Below are positions 23,668 through 38,900 of a DNA stretch of 64,000 nt, piece by piece. Below the pieces are notes generated by a model that was not told where the DNA came from, searched no databases, and saw only the letters and a list, made by a program, of their open reading frames with translations. The DNA lies in NCBI GenBank assembly GCA_949317995.1, contig OX439043.1:56065339-56129338 (forward strand), given 5' to 3'. Within the stretch, counting starts at the first letter, position 1. Every line of letters begins with the position of its first letter. This DNA comes from Acholoe squamosa (lineage: Eukaryota; Annelida; Polychaeta; Phyllodocida; Polynoidae). Both the position numbers and the translations under genes were made by a program.

Positions 23668-23782
23668 TTGACACGCCTGCATTTCTGCAAAATGAGACCA
23701 CGAAGCATATAACCTAAGAGCACCATACATTGCTTAAAGGTTAGAGCGTAGAGGTACATAATGGTTGCTTCTCCACCACATG

Positions 23783-24048
23783 TACCATAATACACCGCGT
23801 ATACACCACATCTTTTACGTGTGAGGATAGGCTCCTGGTGTGCTTTATAGGATTGAGGCCAAAATCATCCCTCATAAATTCTAAAGTAGTTTTGGGCCAT
23901 CAGGGGATACAGCTACCCATAGGTTTTTGAATTTCAAAAATCCATTTTTCAGAACAAAAGTTATTTCATTTTAAATTTTTCTAGCAGATCCATGAAGTCT
24001 GGGTGCGGATTAAACACGAATGCGCCTTATACGCAGGGTATTATGGTA
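23783..24048. mobile_element. 266-bp TIR element (GTATAAGGCGCA family)
   Basis: It starts TACCATAATACACCGCGTAT and ends with the inverse, CGCCTTATACGCAGGGTATT-ATGGTA. It lies 115 bases after the previous element. It is non-coding and in the same family as 14156 and 49319. Confidence 0.8.
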
Positions 24049-27000
24049 GGAGTTATGAGTAATTTCTGGCTATATATAATATACCACAATACATTATGAC
24101 TGAGAAACGGACAACACTGGAACTGTAGTCTATCAAATTAAAGGTGTTGGGTTTGAGGAAACATACTGTATAGCTGCCTCTAGGCATCTTGGGAGTTTCC
24201 TCTAACAGGATTAAAAACTGGTAGCTTAGACCTCTTGACAACTAATCAGAAACAAAGTAAACTTTAAAACAATGGCATCTAGATTGATGTCTGTATTGTA
24301 GCTATCATAGCCTGGCCACTACACCCTTCTCAAACTATTTGTGCATCTACCCTACTACATTGGCTGGATTATTCAGATCACAATATATTTACAGTGAACT
24401 TCCCATATGCTAAGACCACATCAATACTACTAATTCTTACCTCTACCTCCTGCCTAGGATACATTACATTTCTAAACAATTACTTGTTCTATAGCCTACA
24501 TTCACCTAACCTCTACAGGTCTCAACTGATACTATACTATCACTAGTATGCTTACAGCTTGCACTTTGCACAAAGGCATGGGTATGATACATGCTAAAGC
24601 ACAGACCGCACTACATCACTGTATATGTTTGTATATATATCACACAATTAACTCAGATAATCAGATGAACTCAGTCATCCTGGACCTGCTGTCACTAGAG
24701 ATAACAGCAAATCTGGAATTATTTGTTTTTGCTGAATTGTAACTGATGTATCAGCCCTGGGTTGTATTTGGAAATATATTAACTTAGTCTTCTTCATACA
24801 TATAGCCAATATTTCCTTTAAATACATGGATATCCTATGGTGTTAATGGCAGCCAAAGATCCTCTCAGTGTTATTGTTCCATCATTTTCTTTCTGAAGTA
24901 AAAGATTTTTAAGGTGTAACCCTTCGCAACTCAAGACATTGTATCATCTATAAAAACATCAAACTACTTTGGTGATCAGATCCCTTACTAAAGTAGGCAT
25001 GTGCATAGGAGGTAAGAAATGTGCATAGGAGGTACAAAATAGAGTCCTATCCATCTGTCCAGGCTAGGGAATGAGGGAAAAGCATTGCTGTGAAAGGAAG
25101 TAGCCAGACTAGAAAAACATAAAGCCTCCCTTTCATGACCTTTCAAGACAAGACATATCAATTCAATTTGTGAAAGCTAACAACTAGATGTAGACATTTG
25201 TAAAACTATTTTTTAGATAATCAAATAAGGTCTTAACAACAATAATAGTAGCATCGAAATAAGCTAAAATGTTTAAAACAAGCAGTAACTACAGCAAGTG
25301 TTGACAAAATGAACAAATGATATCTGACAAAAAACAAATGTTTATCAATATTTAATGTGCATATATTTTGATACAACTTTATCAACTAAAGCATTCAACA
25401 TGAAATGAAGAAAGAACTCAACATATACAGAATAGCTTAGGGCTCTTTTACCAGTGAGTCTAGTCCACAAACCACTCTCACTCCACACACCCACAGCCTT
25501 GACCCTTGGTAGAACATAACAGGCTTGTCTCCTTGTGGCACAGAATATGAATCATGGAATAAAATCTAAAGGGGAACACACTAGGTCATCAGTAACATGG
25601 CCAGTACTGTTAGTGTGATTGTGTGAAGCTTGTTCAGCCATACAACAGATTATCATTATCCTTGATGCTAACTCCAGATTACACAAGCTCTCATAATTCC
25701 AACTACAATACACATACTACTACTCTATGTGAGATGCCACAAAATGCAGGAAGTCCTACCATTCTAGTTAACTTTTTCATTAAATAATTACAACTTAATG
25801 CATGTGTTCCTGTGAAATAAATCCCTGTGGAAATGTGGCATTTCTGCATCTCATCCTTCTTTGTCAGCATCATTCCCTCCTCCATATACTAGGTTACATA
25901 TATAATGGTATCTGTCTCACTGACAGCTCAAAATGCAGTCCTATAGGGATCTATAACCAGTGGCACTATTCTACACTATTGGTTCATAACCTACATTCTG
26001 TTACATCATCACTACTAAGATGATTAGAGTGCCAAGACAACAGCCATTTTCATAACTATCCCGAAAGTTTAGCGACAATGATGATTCTAACATTGGCTGA
26101 TTTTACAAGCTGTGCTATATTGGCACTTTTACAAATATGCGCTACACGACTGCACATTTTTTCCAGTTTGACGGATTCAGTTTTTTGCAACTACTTTGTA
26201 TTACAACTACACATGCAGCAACTGTGCCGCTTGAATGCCAGAGTTGAATTGCAGGGTCAAAGATATTTCAATTTCTCTAGAAATTAAATATTCACTGGAG
26301 ATATATGCTTGGGGCCAATTTTGGCGTTCAATATCCCCTTTGTAGAGAGCATTCAGCAAATACATATTTTAGCCACTCTGTCACCAGCAACTAACCCGTT
26401 CTTAGCATGAATGAGTTCTTCTTTAATGTGAGCAAGTTACACACTAAGGTCCACTATCAGGGCACACTAATATACATAAATGGACCAGATCCTACATATA
26501 TTTATAAACCCTTTTTGGTTCACCCACATTGTGTTGAAGGTGCATGATCAGGTTTATGTTTCCTCAGGTAATACAGCTCAACAGGTTTGGATAGATAGAT
26601 GTTCTCAGACATATGCAAAATATCTATCTATCCTGGGACAAATACACAGTGAACATACAGATAACTTTATGCACATGAATCCGCTCCCCAAGCATACATT
26701 CTATACATGTATCACCCAACACTTTATCACCCGGTTATTCCTTCTTCGTTCGCATTCATATCTTGGCCTTACATACTCTCAGGCAATATTCTATCACGAC
26801 AATAACTTTCATAAATATATCTATATCGGCCACAAAGCATATAAATTCATGTTTATTTACTAACCTCTAACACCTATAACTTCACTAGATTGCTTTTCTG
26901 GTTTTTAATTATGAATCATACTTTGCTACGATCAGCGTCTTACCTTACAATGCATGCAGCTTTGTGCAAGAAAGTTTTAGTGCAAACCCTGTCAATATGA

Positions 27001-29761
27001 GATACACTACCTCAGGTGAGGAATATGCTTTATACTCTGTACCCTTCAGAATTCCTTCCTGATTGTGTCTGACAGAGAACTCCAGATACAGATCACAGAT
27101 ATGATCCTTAACTCAGTATTGTAGGGTCTCCGACGTAGTGCAAAGCACCATTCATAGACCCACAGGCTTTACATACCTATACATGATTATACTAGCATAA
27201 GAGTTTTTATCAATCTACATTCAATATTATGTAGAAGACATAGAACTGCAAGCTACATTTGACAAAACCTGATATATGCTAAACCCCTCAACACAGTCCC
27301 CGATGTTAACATCCAAGTAATTCATCCTTCACTTTAGTCTAACTTTACAAGTTTCTCTGTCACCTGTATGGTGTTCACTATTTTGTATTTGAGGCAATGA
27401 TTTTGAGCAGCATGTTTTACACATCTTTTTACAGACATGTACTTCATACCGCTGAGATTATACCTCAGCCCATAATCTTTGATGAGTATGTAATATTCTT
27501 AACAGTAAATGTTATATCCTTTGCCTAGTACTTTAACTAGATGTTGCCAGCCTGTTCTGTTAATATAGGCTTACAGGCTGAAGCTTCACTATACAACAAG
27601 CAGTGCTCAATGACATGATTCTTTCAGGTTCTTCAGTACCTGGTTGATTTAAAAGACCTAGCTAACATCATATACTAAATGCTCCATTAGTTATGCATGT
27701 ATCATACAAGACCTATTGGGTAGATACACTTCTGGAGGGTTGGTCTGATGCAGCAATGTAACATCATTATTTTACTCAGTGGTGTATGGGTGTATCATGC
27801 CACCAAAAGACTATGAAGCCTTAATTTAATTAATTGCATTTGTTAACAAATTCAGCATCACAGGCTAAATGTCTAAGATACATCACAAATAGCTGGGTGA
27901 TCAGGCTTCAGATCATACCGTAATATACTCACAGAAACAACTTGGGTAAAAAATAATATGGCACCCATCTATTTTTCCAACATTTCTACATTAGCAAGGA
28001 TAAGGCTAACAAATATATATTTCTTTCACTTAAGACTTTACAGTTCATTCATACTCTCATTAGGATGTTAAATGGAAAAACAAAATAGGGTGTCATCATT
28101 CCTATCTGTGTCTTCATGTCTTTGTTATATGTTAAGACACTTAGTATTATAAAGCAACTGAAATAAATCATCATGACCCCGGAAGACATTAAAGTAATAA
28201 TATTGATTAGTACCTTATTGATGTAAAAATGACTTTTTTTCCATTGGAATGCCTCAGGTACCATAATTGGTATACTTCAAATAACATTTTACCGCATTCA
28301 ATACAAGTGCACAGTGCACTTAATAAATAGACAAGGCCAAGATGTAGTATTATATTCCTTGGTCATTTCTAGAATTACGATCAGTCAAAAATAGGGTGAG
28401 CACTTATTACAGCACACAGCTTCAGTATGTAAAATAGGGTGGTATGTCCTTAATTATACAATATGTCATCTCCTAGTGTTGTGTTCAGTTCTACTTTACA
28501 GACATACCCATTGTATTGTGGGGAGTCATAAGAAGCTAGCTCCAGATACAGAATTCACTTTTTTCTATTGCAGGTATATGATAGCATTTCAGATCCCTAC
28601 TCACTCCAGTGATTCCAAAAACCAAGTCTACTTCATGTAGTTGCCCCTATTTGGCACAAAAGAAATGATAATCTCCAATTACAACTGCTACATCTATAAT
28701 TGCCAGTGTGTTAGAATATTCCCAAACTGAGAAATTATATATTGTTTCAGAATCTATAGTGCAAGCGGTTACCAGCATTTTAATAAAATGCCATAATGTC
28801 CAAGAGGTAGTTAGGAATTGGCTATGTCAATTTGCTAGATATTTTCCCATGTACAATATTAGAACAGTATATATTACTATAACATCCTTTCAACTATACA
28901 AGGTAGTATATGGCACAGGGAGCAAAACAGAATATTCAAATATAATATATCAATTACATTTTAATAAAGGTTCAAGTAGTGTATAGAGTGTTTTCATTGA
29001 ACCCATAAATTTTCAATCTTTACACTTTAATCTCCAGTATTAGAACCACTGCTGTAGACTTATGTATAAGAGATGTCGTTATATAAATAAAACATCTCGA
29101 GCATCTGCGGTAGGAAAAGGAAAGCAGTGTTTGTCATTTACTAAATTTCCTTTTCACACTTAATCATTATCTGGTTCCCATCCCTGAGACAACACTGGTC
29201 AATAAATTTTGCATACCTATTATTAAGATCCCATGTTTTAATTTTGTGTGAGCCAGCCACACGATCTAAAAGCAGGATTGAGCTAATATTTCCTAAACCA
29301 CAGTAACACTGTAACACAGTCACTTTAAATCTTCCCTAATGTGATAACAAGGATGGCTTTTTGTCATTGGGTCATCTTTCTACACAATGTTCATAGACCT
29401 TTATCTCTGGGATAAATTAATAACCGCATAACCTAGAATGCAATGATTCTGATTGTATAATTCTTAATATAACCAGGGAGTAGAATCCCAGCTGTAGCCC
29501 CAGAGTTCATTCATCAGCCTTTCTATAACAATGCCATAATCAACACTGCCAGTCTTATTTGTTTAAACTTGGTACCTCATCATCCAACATTCAGTTATAA
29601 TGGGACCTCAAGTGGACAAAACCAGCTGATGTGACATTAGCTTTTTTTCTTGCCTTCACACTGCACAGACTAATTAATTGGGGCTATAGAGTGAAACATT
29701 TCAGTGTGAAGAACACAAAGGTCCTGGCGAATATATCGAAGACTATACAGATGTGTTAACT
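24049..29761 (-). other. no gene recognised; 3' flank or long 3' UTR of SLC7 gene
   Basis: 5.7 kb of AT-rich DNA with no coding motifs and, unusually for this window, no visible TIR elements or tandem arrays. On the minus strand it lies directly downstream of the SLC7 stop codon. Several AATAAA candidates exist (for example at 26852-26857), so the UTR end cannot be fixed. Confidence 0.4.
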
Positions 29762-29922
29762 TTAGACGGCCGCTCCTTTTTCCTCTGGGACGACCAACAT
29801 AAGTTTTTGTAGATCACCATTAACCCTGTCCATGAACTGTTTGAAGATCTTCGGCTTGGAAGTCCACTTGACGAAGATTAGGTAGACCGGTATGCCCGTA
29901 AGGATGATGACAACACCAAAAC
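29762..29922 (-). CDS. SLC7A8-like: SLC7 exon h (TM12, C-terminus)
   Basis: Completes Gly and encodes [17 protein letters not shown], the last helix, then a basic cytoplasmic tail ending [10 protein letters not shown] and the TAA stop at 29762-29764. The tail is short, as in LAT1 and LAT2. Confidence 0.94.
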
Positions 29923-32900
29923 CTGCAAAGTAAACACCACAAAGCTAATTCTCTAGTTTTGAATTTTCACAATTAACTTTTTTTTTTTTTTGTACTTGTT
30001 TTATCTATTTCATCAATTCATCTATTTATTATTTTTGTGATACCTATCTATTCTATGAAGGAGGGAATATGACTCTACTGTTGGAAATTATTTTTTCTTC
30101 CTTCTACTTGATACATTATTTCTTTCTCTGATGCACTATACTGGGGGTTTTATTATGTGTACCAATACATTTTCCATGACATGCATCCTTACCTGTCTCA
30201 ACAGGGCTGGCGTACAACGGTACAATTACCAAAAACACAGAGAAGGCAACATAGATGATGGGCCAACCAAGGGCAACCTGGAAGAACAAAACAGTAAACG
30301 GTCACAAATCATAGAAAGTGTGCATATGGGGCCTCACATGTCATTCGCCCAGACATGTGCCAAGAATCATGAAAAATAATTCTTATAAGTATGCTTCTTT
30401 TATGATAGCAAGGACACATCTGACATAAATGATAATGTGATTCTCTTAATCTACAGGTCAAAATAGTCTGGACCTGAGATTTTCATGGAGGTATGATGAT
30501 TGTTTCTGTAGGAAATGAAGCCCCCAACATGGCTTGTAACTTAGGCCCCTAAATGTCATTCGCCCAGACACAATTTCGCCCAGACAATTTTGGGCCCATT
30601 TTACCCCCCTGGAGCCCAAAATATTCATATGGGACCATCAAAACCCATATGTAACACAAAGATCTCATCCAGCCTGACACTTTGAGCCAAAAAAATAGAG
30701 GGGGAAACTAAAATTCGAGTAGGGGCTGGAATACCTCCAAATTCGTCATATGCAAACCTTCTATGATTTTCGACCAAACTATGTAGCAAAACATGATGGA
30801 AGACTTGTATGTTAGAAGCAAGAACATCAAAAAGAAGGATATTCCTCTGGTAATATACGCAGTGTCTGAGATAAACGATATATGCAGCTCCCACACCTAA
30901 CAAAACAGTCTCACAATATTTGACTTGGATGTTATGGTCTCAAATATTAATTTGCATGTATGGGATATCTGGTTGAGTTGATTAAAGATATGACGATGGC
31001 AGAAGAGTACAGGGTGATGAATCTATTCTCCTGTCTGTCTGTTATCAATATAAGGGTCTTGTTGGACACCTTATCTCAGACAGGTAGCACATTAAGCCCG
31101 CTTAACACTAAGTACTTTATCAGTGGCATTAAGTGTGAAAACACTTCTAATCCACTTTAACCCACTTTGACCCAGACACACCCCAATTCACCTATGTACT
31201 CAAATAAGGCGAAGCATACAATGCTATCTGCACAGGCATCACGGTTTAGGGATTAGTTGTTAACAGATAGGTATGTGACCTGGATTAACACCCAGCAGTC
31301 TGTATCATTGTGATAGCCTGGCCTGTCCACTGGGATATAATCATTTAAATCTACTCTCTAAATACAGCACTTACAAATTTAAACTATTTTTTTTTCTTCA
31401 AAAATACAAGGATGCGTTCATAAGAGAGGCCTCAGAAATTCATCTTGATCCAGTGGACTAAGTTCTCTTATAAAGCTCTTACTTTCATTTCCGTCTGCCA
31501 TATTGTGGTTTATTAAAGCATATCAGATTGAACAAAAGGAATATTTATAAGTTAGGAAATTGAGAAAAATACTTATACTTACTTTGATGGGGCGAGGCAT
31601 GTTAGGTCTGGTTCTCCTGAAGTACAGAAGAGCGACCACCGACATGCCGATAGAGAGCCAGTTAACAAAGGCTACGTAGTTGATCAGGGAGTACATGTCA
31701 GTGGAGCATAGGTAAACCAACGAGAAGCTCCCCTGTAAACAGAAAAGAGTTGTGTCATGAATACAATAACAGTTTGTTCATGCATGCATTGGTACAGTGC
31801 TAAGAACTGGAAAAGCCATTGTCAAATGCGGTATTCTCATATTCTTTTTCTATAACCCAATAGAATGCACAACAAGCCCAGAGGCCCGGTGAATACAACA
31901 CCAAGATGAAACTCAATTACTACTTTTTCATTATGAAGACAGAAGTATGCACTAAAGATTCTCAAAGAGGGTTAATATGAAATAAGCTGTGGTAACTTAC
32001 CATAAAGATAACGGCTGGTGCAGGTGTTAGGCGCGTGACTTGCACCATGCTAAGGACCTCCGGCATGTGCCCTTCACGCGATCCTACAAAGAACAATCTG
32101 AAAAACAAAAGGAGGATATCATTACTAGGCACTTCATACTTTTACAGCTACAGAGGGCATTTCATAATTTGGATGACGCTACTATGCTTATGCCATTAAA
32201 ATGCACATAGAGTTTTTCTTGATCGATGGGGAAACATCAAAGAGAGTCCTGATAGCCATAAAATTCTGCCTCTTCATGTGTAGCATAGAGAAATCAGGGT
32301 ACCTTAAAACTCCAAGTTCTATTAGTAACATTCAAACTTTTTTAATTCCAGCTTTTTTTATATCACTGTCTGCCGCATCATCCCACAAAAAACTTATCTA
32401 TTATTTACCTTTCTATACTGGTACTACCTTACCATAGCAAGAAATTTATTTCTCATACTGTACATTTACAGTATATATGCATCACCACTGCTGTCCCTAG
32501 CCTTGGTTCCTGCCTCATCTCCCTCTAGTCCCCAGCCTCCAAATTACTCCTCACGCCTACCCTGCCCGCCCACAGTGCCTGCATATCATTTTGCACATTT
32601 GATATTAGCTCAGAGAGGGTGTATAGGGATTCCTGGCTGCCAGTAGTGTTTACTTTATTGTCTTTCCCACACCCTATACCAGGGACACAGCATGATGGGT
32701 AGACCTGTACTAGACAGGCCTTGACCTTGAGACCAGTCAATGACATTGAATAAAAGCTGTACCTGACCTTGGCAGGTTTGTAGAGGTTAGAGGGTGATAG
32801 GGGAGGTGGTTTGATTCCAAGTACTGATACCCACAGTGTGACATCTGCCTCATATTAACCCTTTAAGGGCCGAAACTGCATTATTGCATCATGCCGACCC

Positions 32901-35900
32901 AACAGGATTGATACACTCCCGAAGTGTGATCATGATGCTCCAATGAAGTGCTGGCGAGCAGTCTCGCCAGCATTTCATTGGTGCATCATGACGACCAATG
33001 GACATGATGCACTCCTGCGTTAACGGCCCTTAAAGGTTTAACCCTTGATTGACAGCATGATGCCTCCAGGTGTGTGATATATAGACCTGGTTAATTTAGG
33101 ATGCTGAGGGTGAGGGCTGATGAGGGGGATTCAAATGAAATACAATCTAGCAGCAGCCTTTAGGACCCCAAATATATGTGTTTAACTTTAATATGGTGGC
33201 AAGCATAGGCTTAAAATGGGTGATTATGCGGGATTGTACAATCTTCTAGGTATTATGCTGGCTAGTCCCTTGTCCCACTGCATAAAGACACGCAAAATAT
33301 CCCTTAGAGTGCCCATGCAGACTGAACGGCTTACCTTTTGCTTACGTATTAGAAAAAAAAACTATTATGGATAAAAGCCTTAAAAATTGTATTTCTTCTA
33401 TTTTTCCTAAATTACATGCCAGCTGATGGTGTAAATCCAGGAATTATACAAATTGTGACCATAAACTGACTTAATAACAGCACTAAAAAGACTGCTGATT
33501 CCAATAGGCACTATGTTAACTGCATGATGAACATGATGGGGGTGTGACCCCTGTCACCCCCTGCTCTCCCCACTGTTGGCCTCTTGACAGGGACCTCGGC
33601 AGGGGGAGTATATAGGCTATATAGGTTCCTATGTCTGGCCCAGTGCAAAATCGAGTGCAAATCCGCCTCCCTCCCCATGATTCAGGATTGTTTCTCCTCT
33701 CTTCACTTTCTCTAAATTTGAATGACTCACTGCCCCCCACACCAGCTTTCCTACACCCCTGGTCTTTACATCATAGAAGTTAAGATGGGTCAAGAGTCTT
33801 AAAATCAGCATATGACATGATTTTTCTTAAAATCGACATGTGACATGGGAAGCCCATCTACACCCCCACTTAGGGGAACTCAGGGACAATATATGAAACA
33901 AAAGGAGGAAATTTGCATTTTCAATCTCTGAAATGTTGAGGTCCCAGCGTCAAGTTCTAAAAGGATTGTAGAAGACTGCAATATGCAGTGCAGTTTCTGG
34001 TATCCCCTTGGGTGTGTACACAGTCATGCCTCTATTATTGATACGAGAATACATTGAATAGACACCCAGCCTCCTCACAACAGCTCTCCCCACTTCACCA
34101 CTGTGGACAGAGGCGTCCACTTGTCGATACTTGTCTGGGGGCACGCTGTCAAATGACGTACGCCGGTACGGCATGTCAGCATCTCTTTGTCCAGACGCTC
34201 TCCAAGCATATGGCTCTAGTGCCTCAGTCAGGTCTGACAAGTTGAGACGAGGACACCCAAAGTTATAAATACTCGCATCATATAATGTTCATTAATTAAA
34301 TATTTCGACCAAGATGCAATTCCTTTTTCAGGTGCGCTCAGAGTTGAGATCATGCTACATTTGATGTCAAATCTCAGATTACTACGAGAGGAAATGACGT
34401 CTACATGTGTGCTAATAATTGCCTATGGACTTGGGGAATGGGAGGTGGGAGGGAGGGAGGGAGGGAGGGAGGGAGGGTGGGTGGGTAGGAGCCATATTCT
34501 AGCTTTTAGCTTGCCTGCCATAGATATGCTCGCTATATGTACACAAAAGTGAACGTTTATAAAGATTTATTATGTTTGAACTCTTAAAATGGATAGCAGT
34601 GTCTTTAAAATACCTCAATTATTCCATCATCTGTATATTTCTGAAAAAATACTTTCTTTATCAACCTTGATTGATTAAAAGATTCCTCTGCTAAATAATA
34701 TATGCTTCAAAAACATCGCCAACGGAACAGGGACCTGACTTGAACACCTTGCCACTGATTACTTATAGACACTCTCTCTCATATGGAAGCCCCAGTAGAG
34801 CCCGTCATCTCATAGTATAAGACCCTATCATTTCTCCAAGGTAACCTTCTCAGTGTCTAATATCCGCTTTCATTTGATATTCTAGCAGTACCAGCACACC
34901 TTCGCCCCATATAAGGCCATGTGGATAACTAGCACTGTAATATATCATTGTACAGTCATTTTTTCCTTATGGTCCATATCACGTATTAATGTAGGGTGAC
35001 AGGTATGCATAAGCTTTCTCCTCTGGGGCTGAACTGAGTTAATTAAGATGCCATGTTGACGTATAACTTATAATATAGGGCAGCAATGTGCATTGCTCGT
35101 AACTCGAAAAGAAATAAATCAATAGCCTTGAGCAAGTCTAGCTTGTGGTCTGACATCAGCACTCCCTCACCCAGGTTATTGGCACCACCAAGCCATTATT
35201 CGCATAACTCCTGCCAAAACTGCCCTATTCGCACCACACTGCCAAAATAGGTGGGAAAGTTGATACATGGATCAACATCATATACCTTAACCATTGCAGG
35301 CAAAAAGCGTCTTATGGCAGCCAACTAACTGACTCTGTAGAATATAGACAATTACTCAAAATTTACAAAAGTTGGTACTGAAATACCCTTCCCTGCAAGA
35401 CCCCTACATCTCCTCCTTTAATGGCACTTCAAATTCATTAAGTAATTCTACTTCTTATAGATCTATATAAAATTTCCATCTTTTTTTAAACTTATTCGCA
35501 CCACCAAAATGACTGAAAATGACGGGACCCATAGGCGTCTCCTATAACTCTTTTCGAGTTAATGAGGGGTATGTATGATATCACCGATCTGTGTTAAGAT
35601 TAGATTAGATTCAATTACGATGTATATCATGTGGAACGTGACTTCGTGGAAGATTGTCCAATCCTATCTGTTTCAGCGAAGAAGCTTCAAATTCAACATT
35701 TACCGTAGCTTTTAACTCAGGACATTTCCCATTACTGTAGACAAAAAGTAAAAGAGGAAAGCTTCTTCAACCTCCATACCAAAGTAAATAGAAGTTAAAG
35801 GGGCCTTTGCAGGAGAAGTGAGTGGCTGAGTAGTTGCACAAATATATCTAGAATCATGGCAGGCCAATTTTGCACTCAGGCATTTGCCTTCACTTTGACG

Positions 35901-38900
35901 TTGTTGTGATCCACGCAAACACTGGCGAGTAACTTGATATTTCAGTGAATTATCCCGCTGATCCCGCGGGAGTGTACCAACCCTGCAGAACCAGCCTGGT
36001 GCATCATGCCCATTGGTCGTTATGATGCACCGATGCTCCAATGAGCAGTTGAAGTGCGGGCGAGTAAACTGGTCAGCACTTCATTGGAGCATCATGCCGA
36101 CCCTCCGGGACCAGGGGACTACTATATGAACCCCGTAGGTCCAGCATGATGCATGAATGTAGCCCTGGCGAGTTACTTGCCAGGGCTGCAGTCATGCATA
36201 CGACGACCACTGGGCATGATGCATTAATGCATCAGCGGTATACAAGCCATACCAATGAACACAATATGTAAAGGGTTAATCTATGTTCATGATAGACATA
36301 GAGATATGCAAAGTGTGTGCGAGGCAGTTGGTGTACAGCAGCCCACCTCTCCCAGCTCACAATCAGCTCACTGTCCACATGCTGCAGCAGTTTGAGCAGC
36401 TCACAAATAGGAACATAATAGTATATAGTACTGTAACAAATCTCCCCATATTGGCCGTCATCTTGTCCCCCTGCACACAGCACTGGTCCCTACACACCAA
36501 CCAGCAGTGTGACTGAAGGGTGGAGTAAAATGTTAAAATAACGCGAAAGATGTAACTTAACTTATATACTTTGGTCCCCATGGTGGTCATCATTCCTCGC
36601 TGAATAACGCTGTGGTCACCACTGTACACTCCTACAGTCACCCACACACTTTTTTCCTCGCAAAATGCACCGGCTTTTCATATCATCTCTGGCTTGCAGC
36701 ACGACACATCCCACAACTTACTATTCATATCTGACTCTACGCCCACTCTGCATGTACATGTCCTGCCTTCCCACTGAATACCTTACTATCAAAAATACTT
36801 TTAAAGCCCCCCCCCCTTTCCTACGCCCCTAAATTCGATTCCATGGGCTTCGCAAGAAGCCTTGGCAAGTTATTCACGATGAGAAGGCTACATCCATGCA
36901 GCATGAAGACCAAAGGGCATTATGCATAAAGACCAAAATGCAGGGGCGTAGGGAAAAAAAAGGGCAAGTGGAGACTGAGTATGTCTGCCTCCCCTCCCCC
37001 TCCCCCCCCCAAAAAAAAAAAAATAAATAAATAAATAAACATTGCCAGTGATACAGAGCTCCTTAGTTAAACCTATGAGACTGTGGCATCTACCATGAAA
37101 TAATTGCCAAGACCTCATAATAAAATACACGAGCATCCAAAACATTGCATCTCAAATCAGATCAATATGTTAATGGGATAGGGAAAGTGCATTATGCATT
37201 GCCACACTATGGGGTATTTGATGGTCCCTCCATGTATGGCTGAGAGGCAGTGTGGCATTTGGTCAAATCTGACACATAGATATTCTCTGTATATGATTAG
37301 GGGGTGTGGATATATCACTGCTGTAGAGTGGAAACAGCCTGCTGGGGAGTTGTCTGCACAGTACCTGATTTAATCAGGACGTCAGGATCTAGTCCAACCC
37401 TCCAGGGCTATAAAGAGAGAGCAGGTGATGGCACTATTATCAACGCCTAATGTGCCACCTTTACCGGCAAGACATCCCCAGACGGCCAGCTCTGCTCAAT
37501 AAACCAGGGCACCTGATTAGTTTCTGGCTATTCATCATTTTTCTTCCTTTTTCTCTTTTCCCTTATCTAGATTCAGTCTTAAATTGGTACTGATTATTTC
37601 CTTAATCTTCTAAAACAAAATGTCCATAATCTTCTAAATTAATTAAAATGGCACCAGCTATGGAATGAAGTGCAGAGCAGTTTAACAAAATGAAATTGCA
37701 AAATTTCAATTCCAAATATCATTGGCTGTAAAGCAAATAGCAGGTAAAATGAGTTACAGCCAGCAGAGCCATTACCTTGTCTGCTGAGGAAGTAGGGGAG
37801 CAGCTCATGGTGGGAAGATGGCGTGCAGAGAGCTTCAATCGTGCCTCTACCACTATGAGTGGTGTATGTGTGTGTGTGTGTGTTTGGGGAGAGGAGGCTG
37901 GGTATGCCCTAACAGGTGGCAGCAGTCTTTCCTCCAGTGCCTATAGGTCTATTAGCGGCCACAAGCTCAAGGGCACGACCACCTTCACCCATATAAACAT
38001 CCCCTAATATATCTCCCAACTAGGGTTATCGGGAATGTACAGACACACAACCAAATACACGTCACTACTCAAATTGTTTATCCAATTAACTATCCATGTA
38101 TTTATTTATTTATTTATTTTATGTTTCATTATTAGTGGTAAAGTAAATGACTCCCACCCTATTCGGTCTCTAATCCCTGATATTAAAGAGGTTAACCCTA
38201 GTCAGTCAGCTGAACCGTGGTTATGGCGGGGAGGTGGTGAGGATGGAATGGTCTGCCCAAATGTAAGCTCTGTTTCAAAGACCTGCATTTTTATCACTCC
38301 TATAAATTATACTAGTATAAACGGTTTTCAACAGGAATATTGGGGAAGCCATTGCTATCAGTCAATCTTTTGGTTAGAAGTGGAAAAACATGCACGAGGC
38401 CGTTCATTCAGTTAACCCATCCCGTCCTACTGCACGTAGCTATCCTTCCCACCGAGTCACGCACCAACCCTGCACCATAAGTAGTATACAGGTAAAGGGG
38501 TTTGTGTCAGGATCTGTGGTGCACACATTGTACAGCTATAGAAAGCCACTACAAAGGCAATTGACGTGCTGGTATTTGGTATAGCATAAAATGTCCCTTG
38601 TGCATTTAAGGTAATATTCAGCCCTGGCAGATATTGACTAAATCACTTGTCAGAGCCAAGTCGAACAATGCAATACTTTTGGTGCATTCTCTGACATTCA
38701 ACATCATTTATGAAATGCTAAACAGAGCAAATAATGACAGTATAATGTTAAAGGAAAAGGCATAAAAGTCTCTTGTACATCTAGGCTAATTCTCAGTCCC
38801 TTGCTACACTTATTGTCCCATTTTCAAGGCCGAAGCTAATCAGCCTCCATGTAAATGACATTAGAGGAAGTGTGGACTTTTCAAGGAGAAATAGTGGTTA

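Noticed and set aside
36815-36960. Possible hAT-like element between CCTACGCCCCT and CAGGGGCGTAGG
   Set aside because: The two motifs face outward, so they are ends of two different degraded elements, not the two ends of one element.
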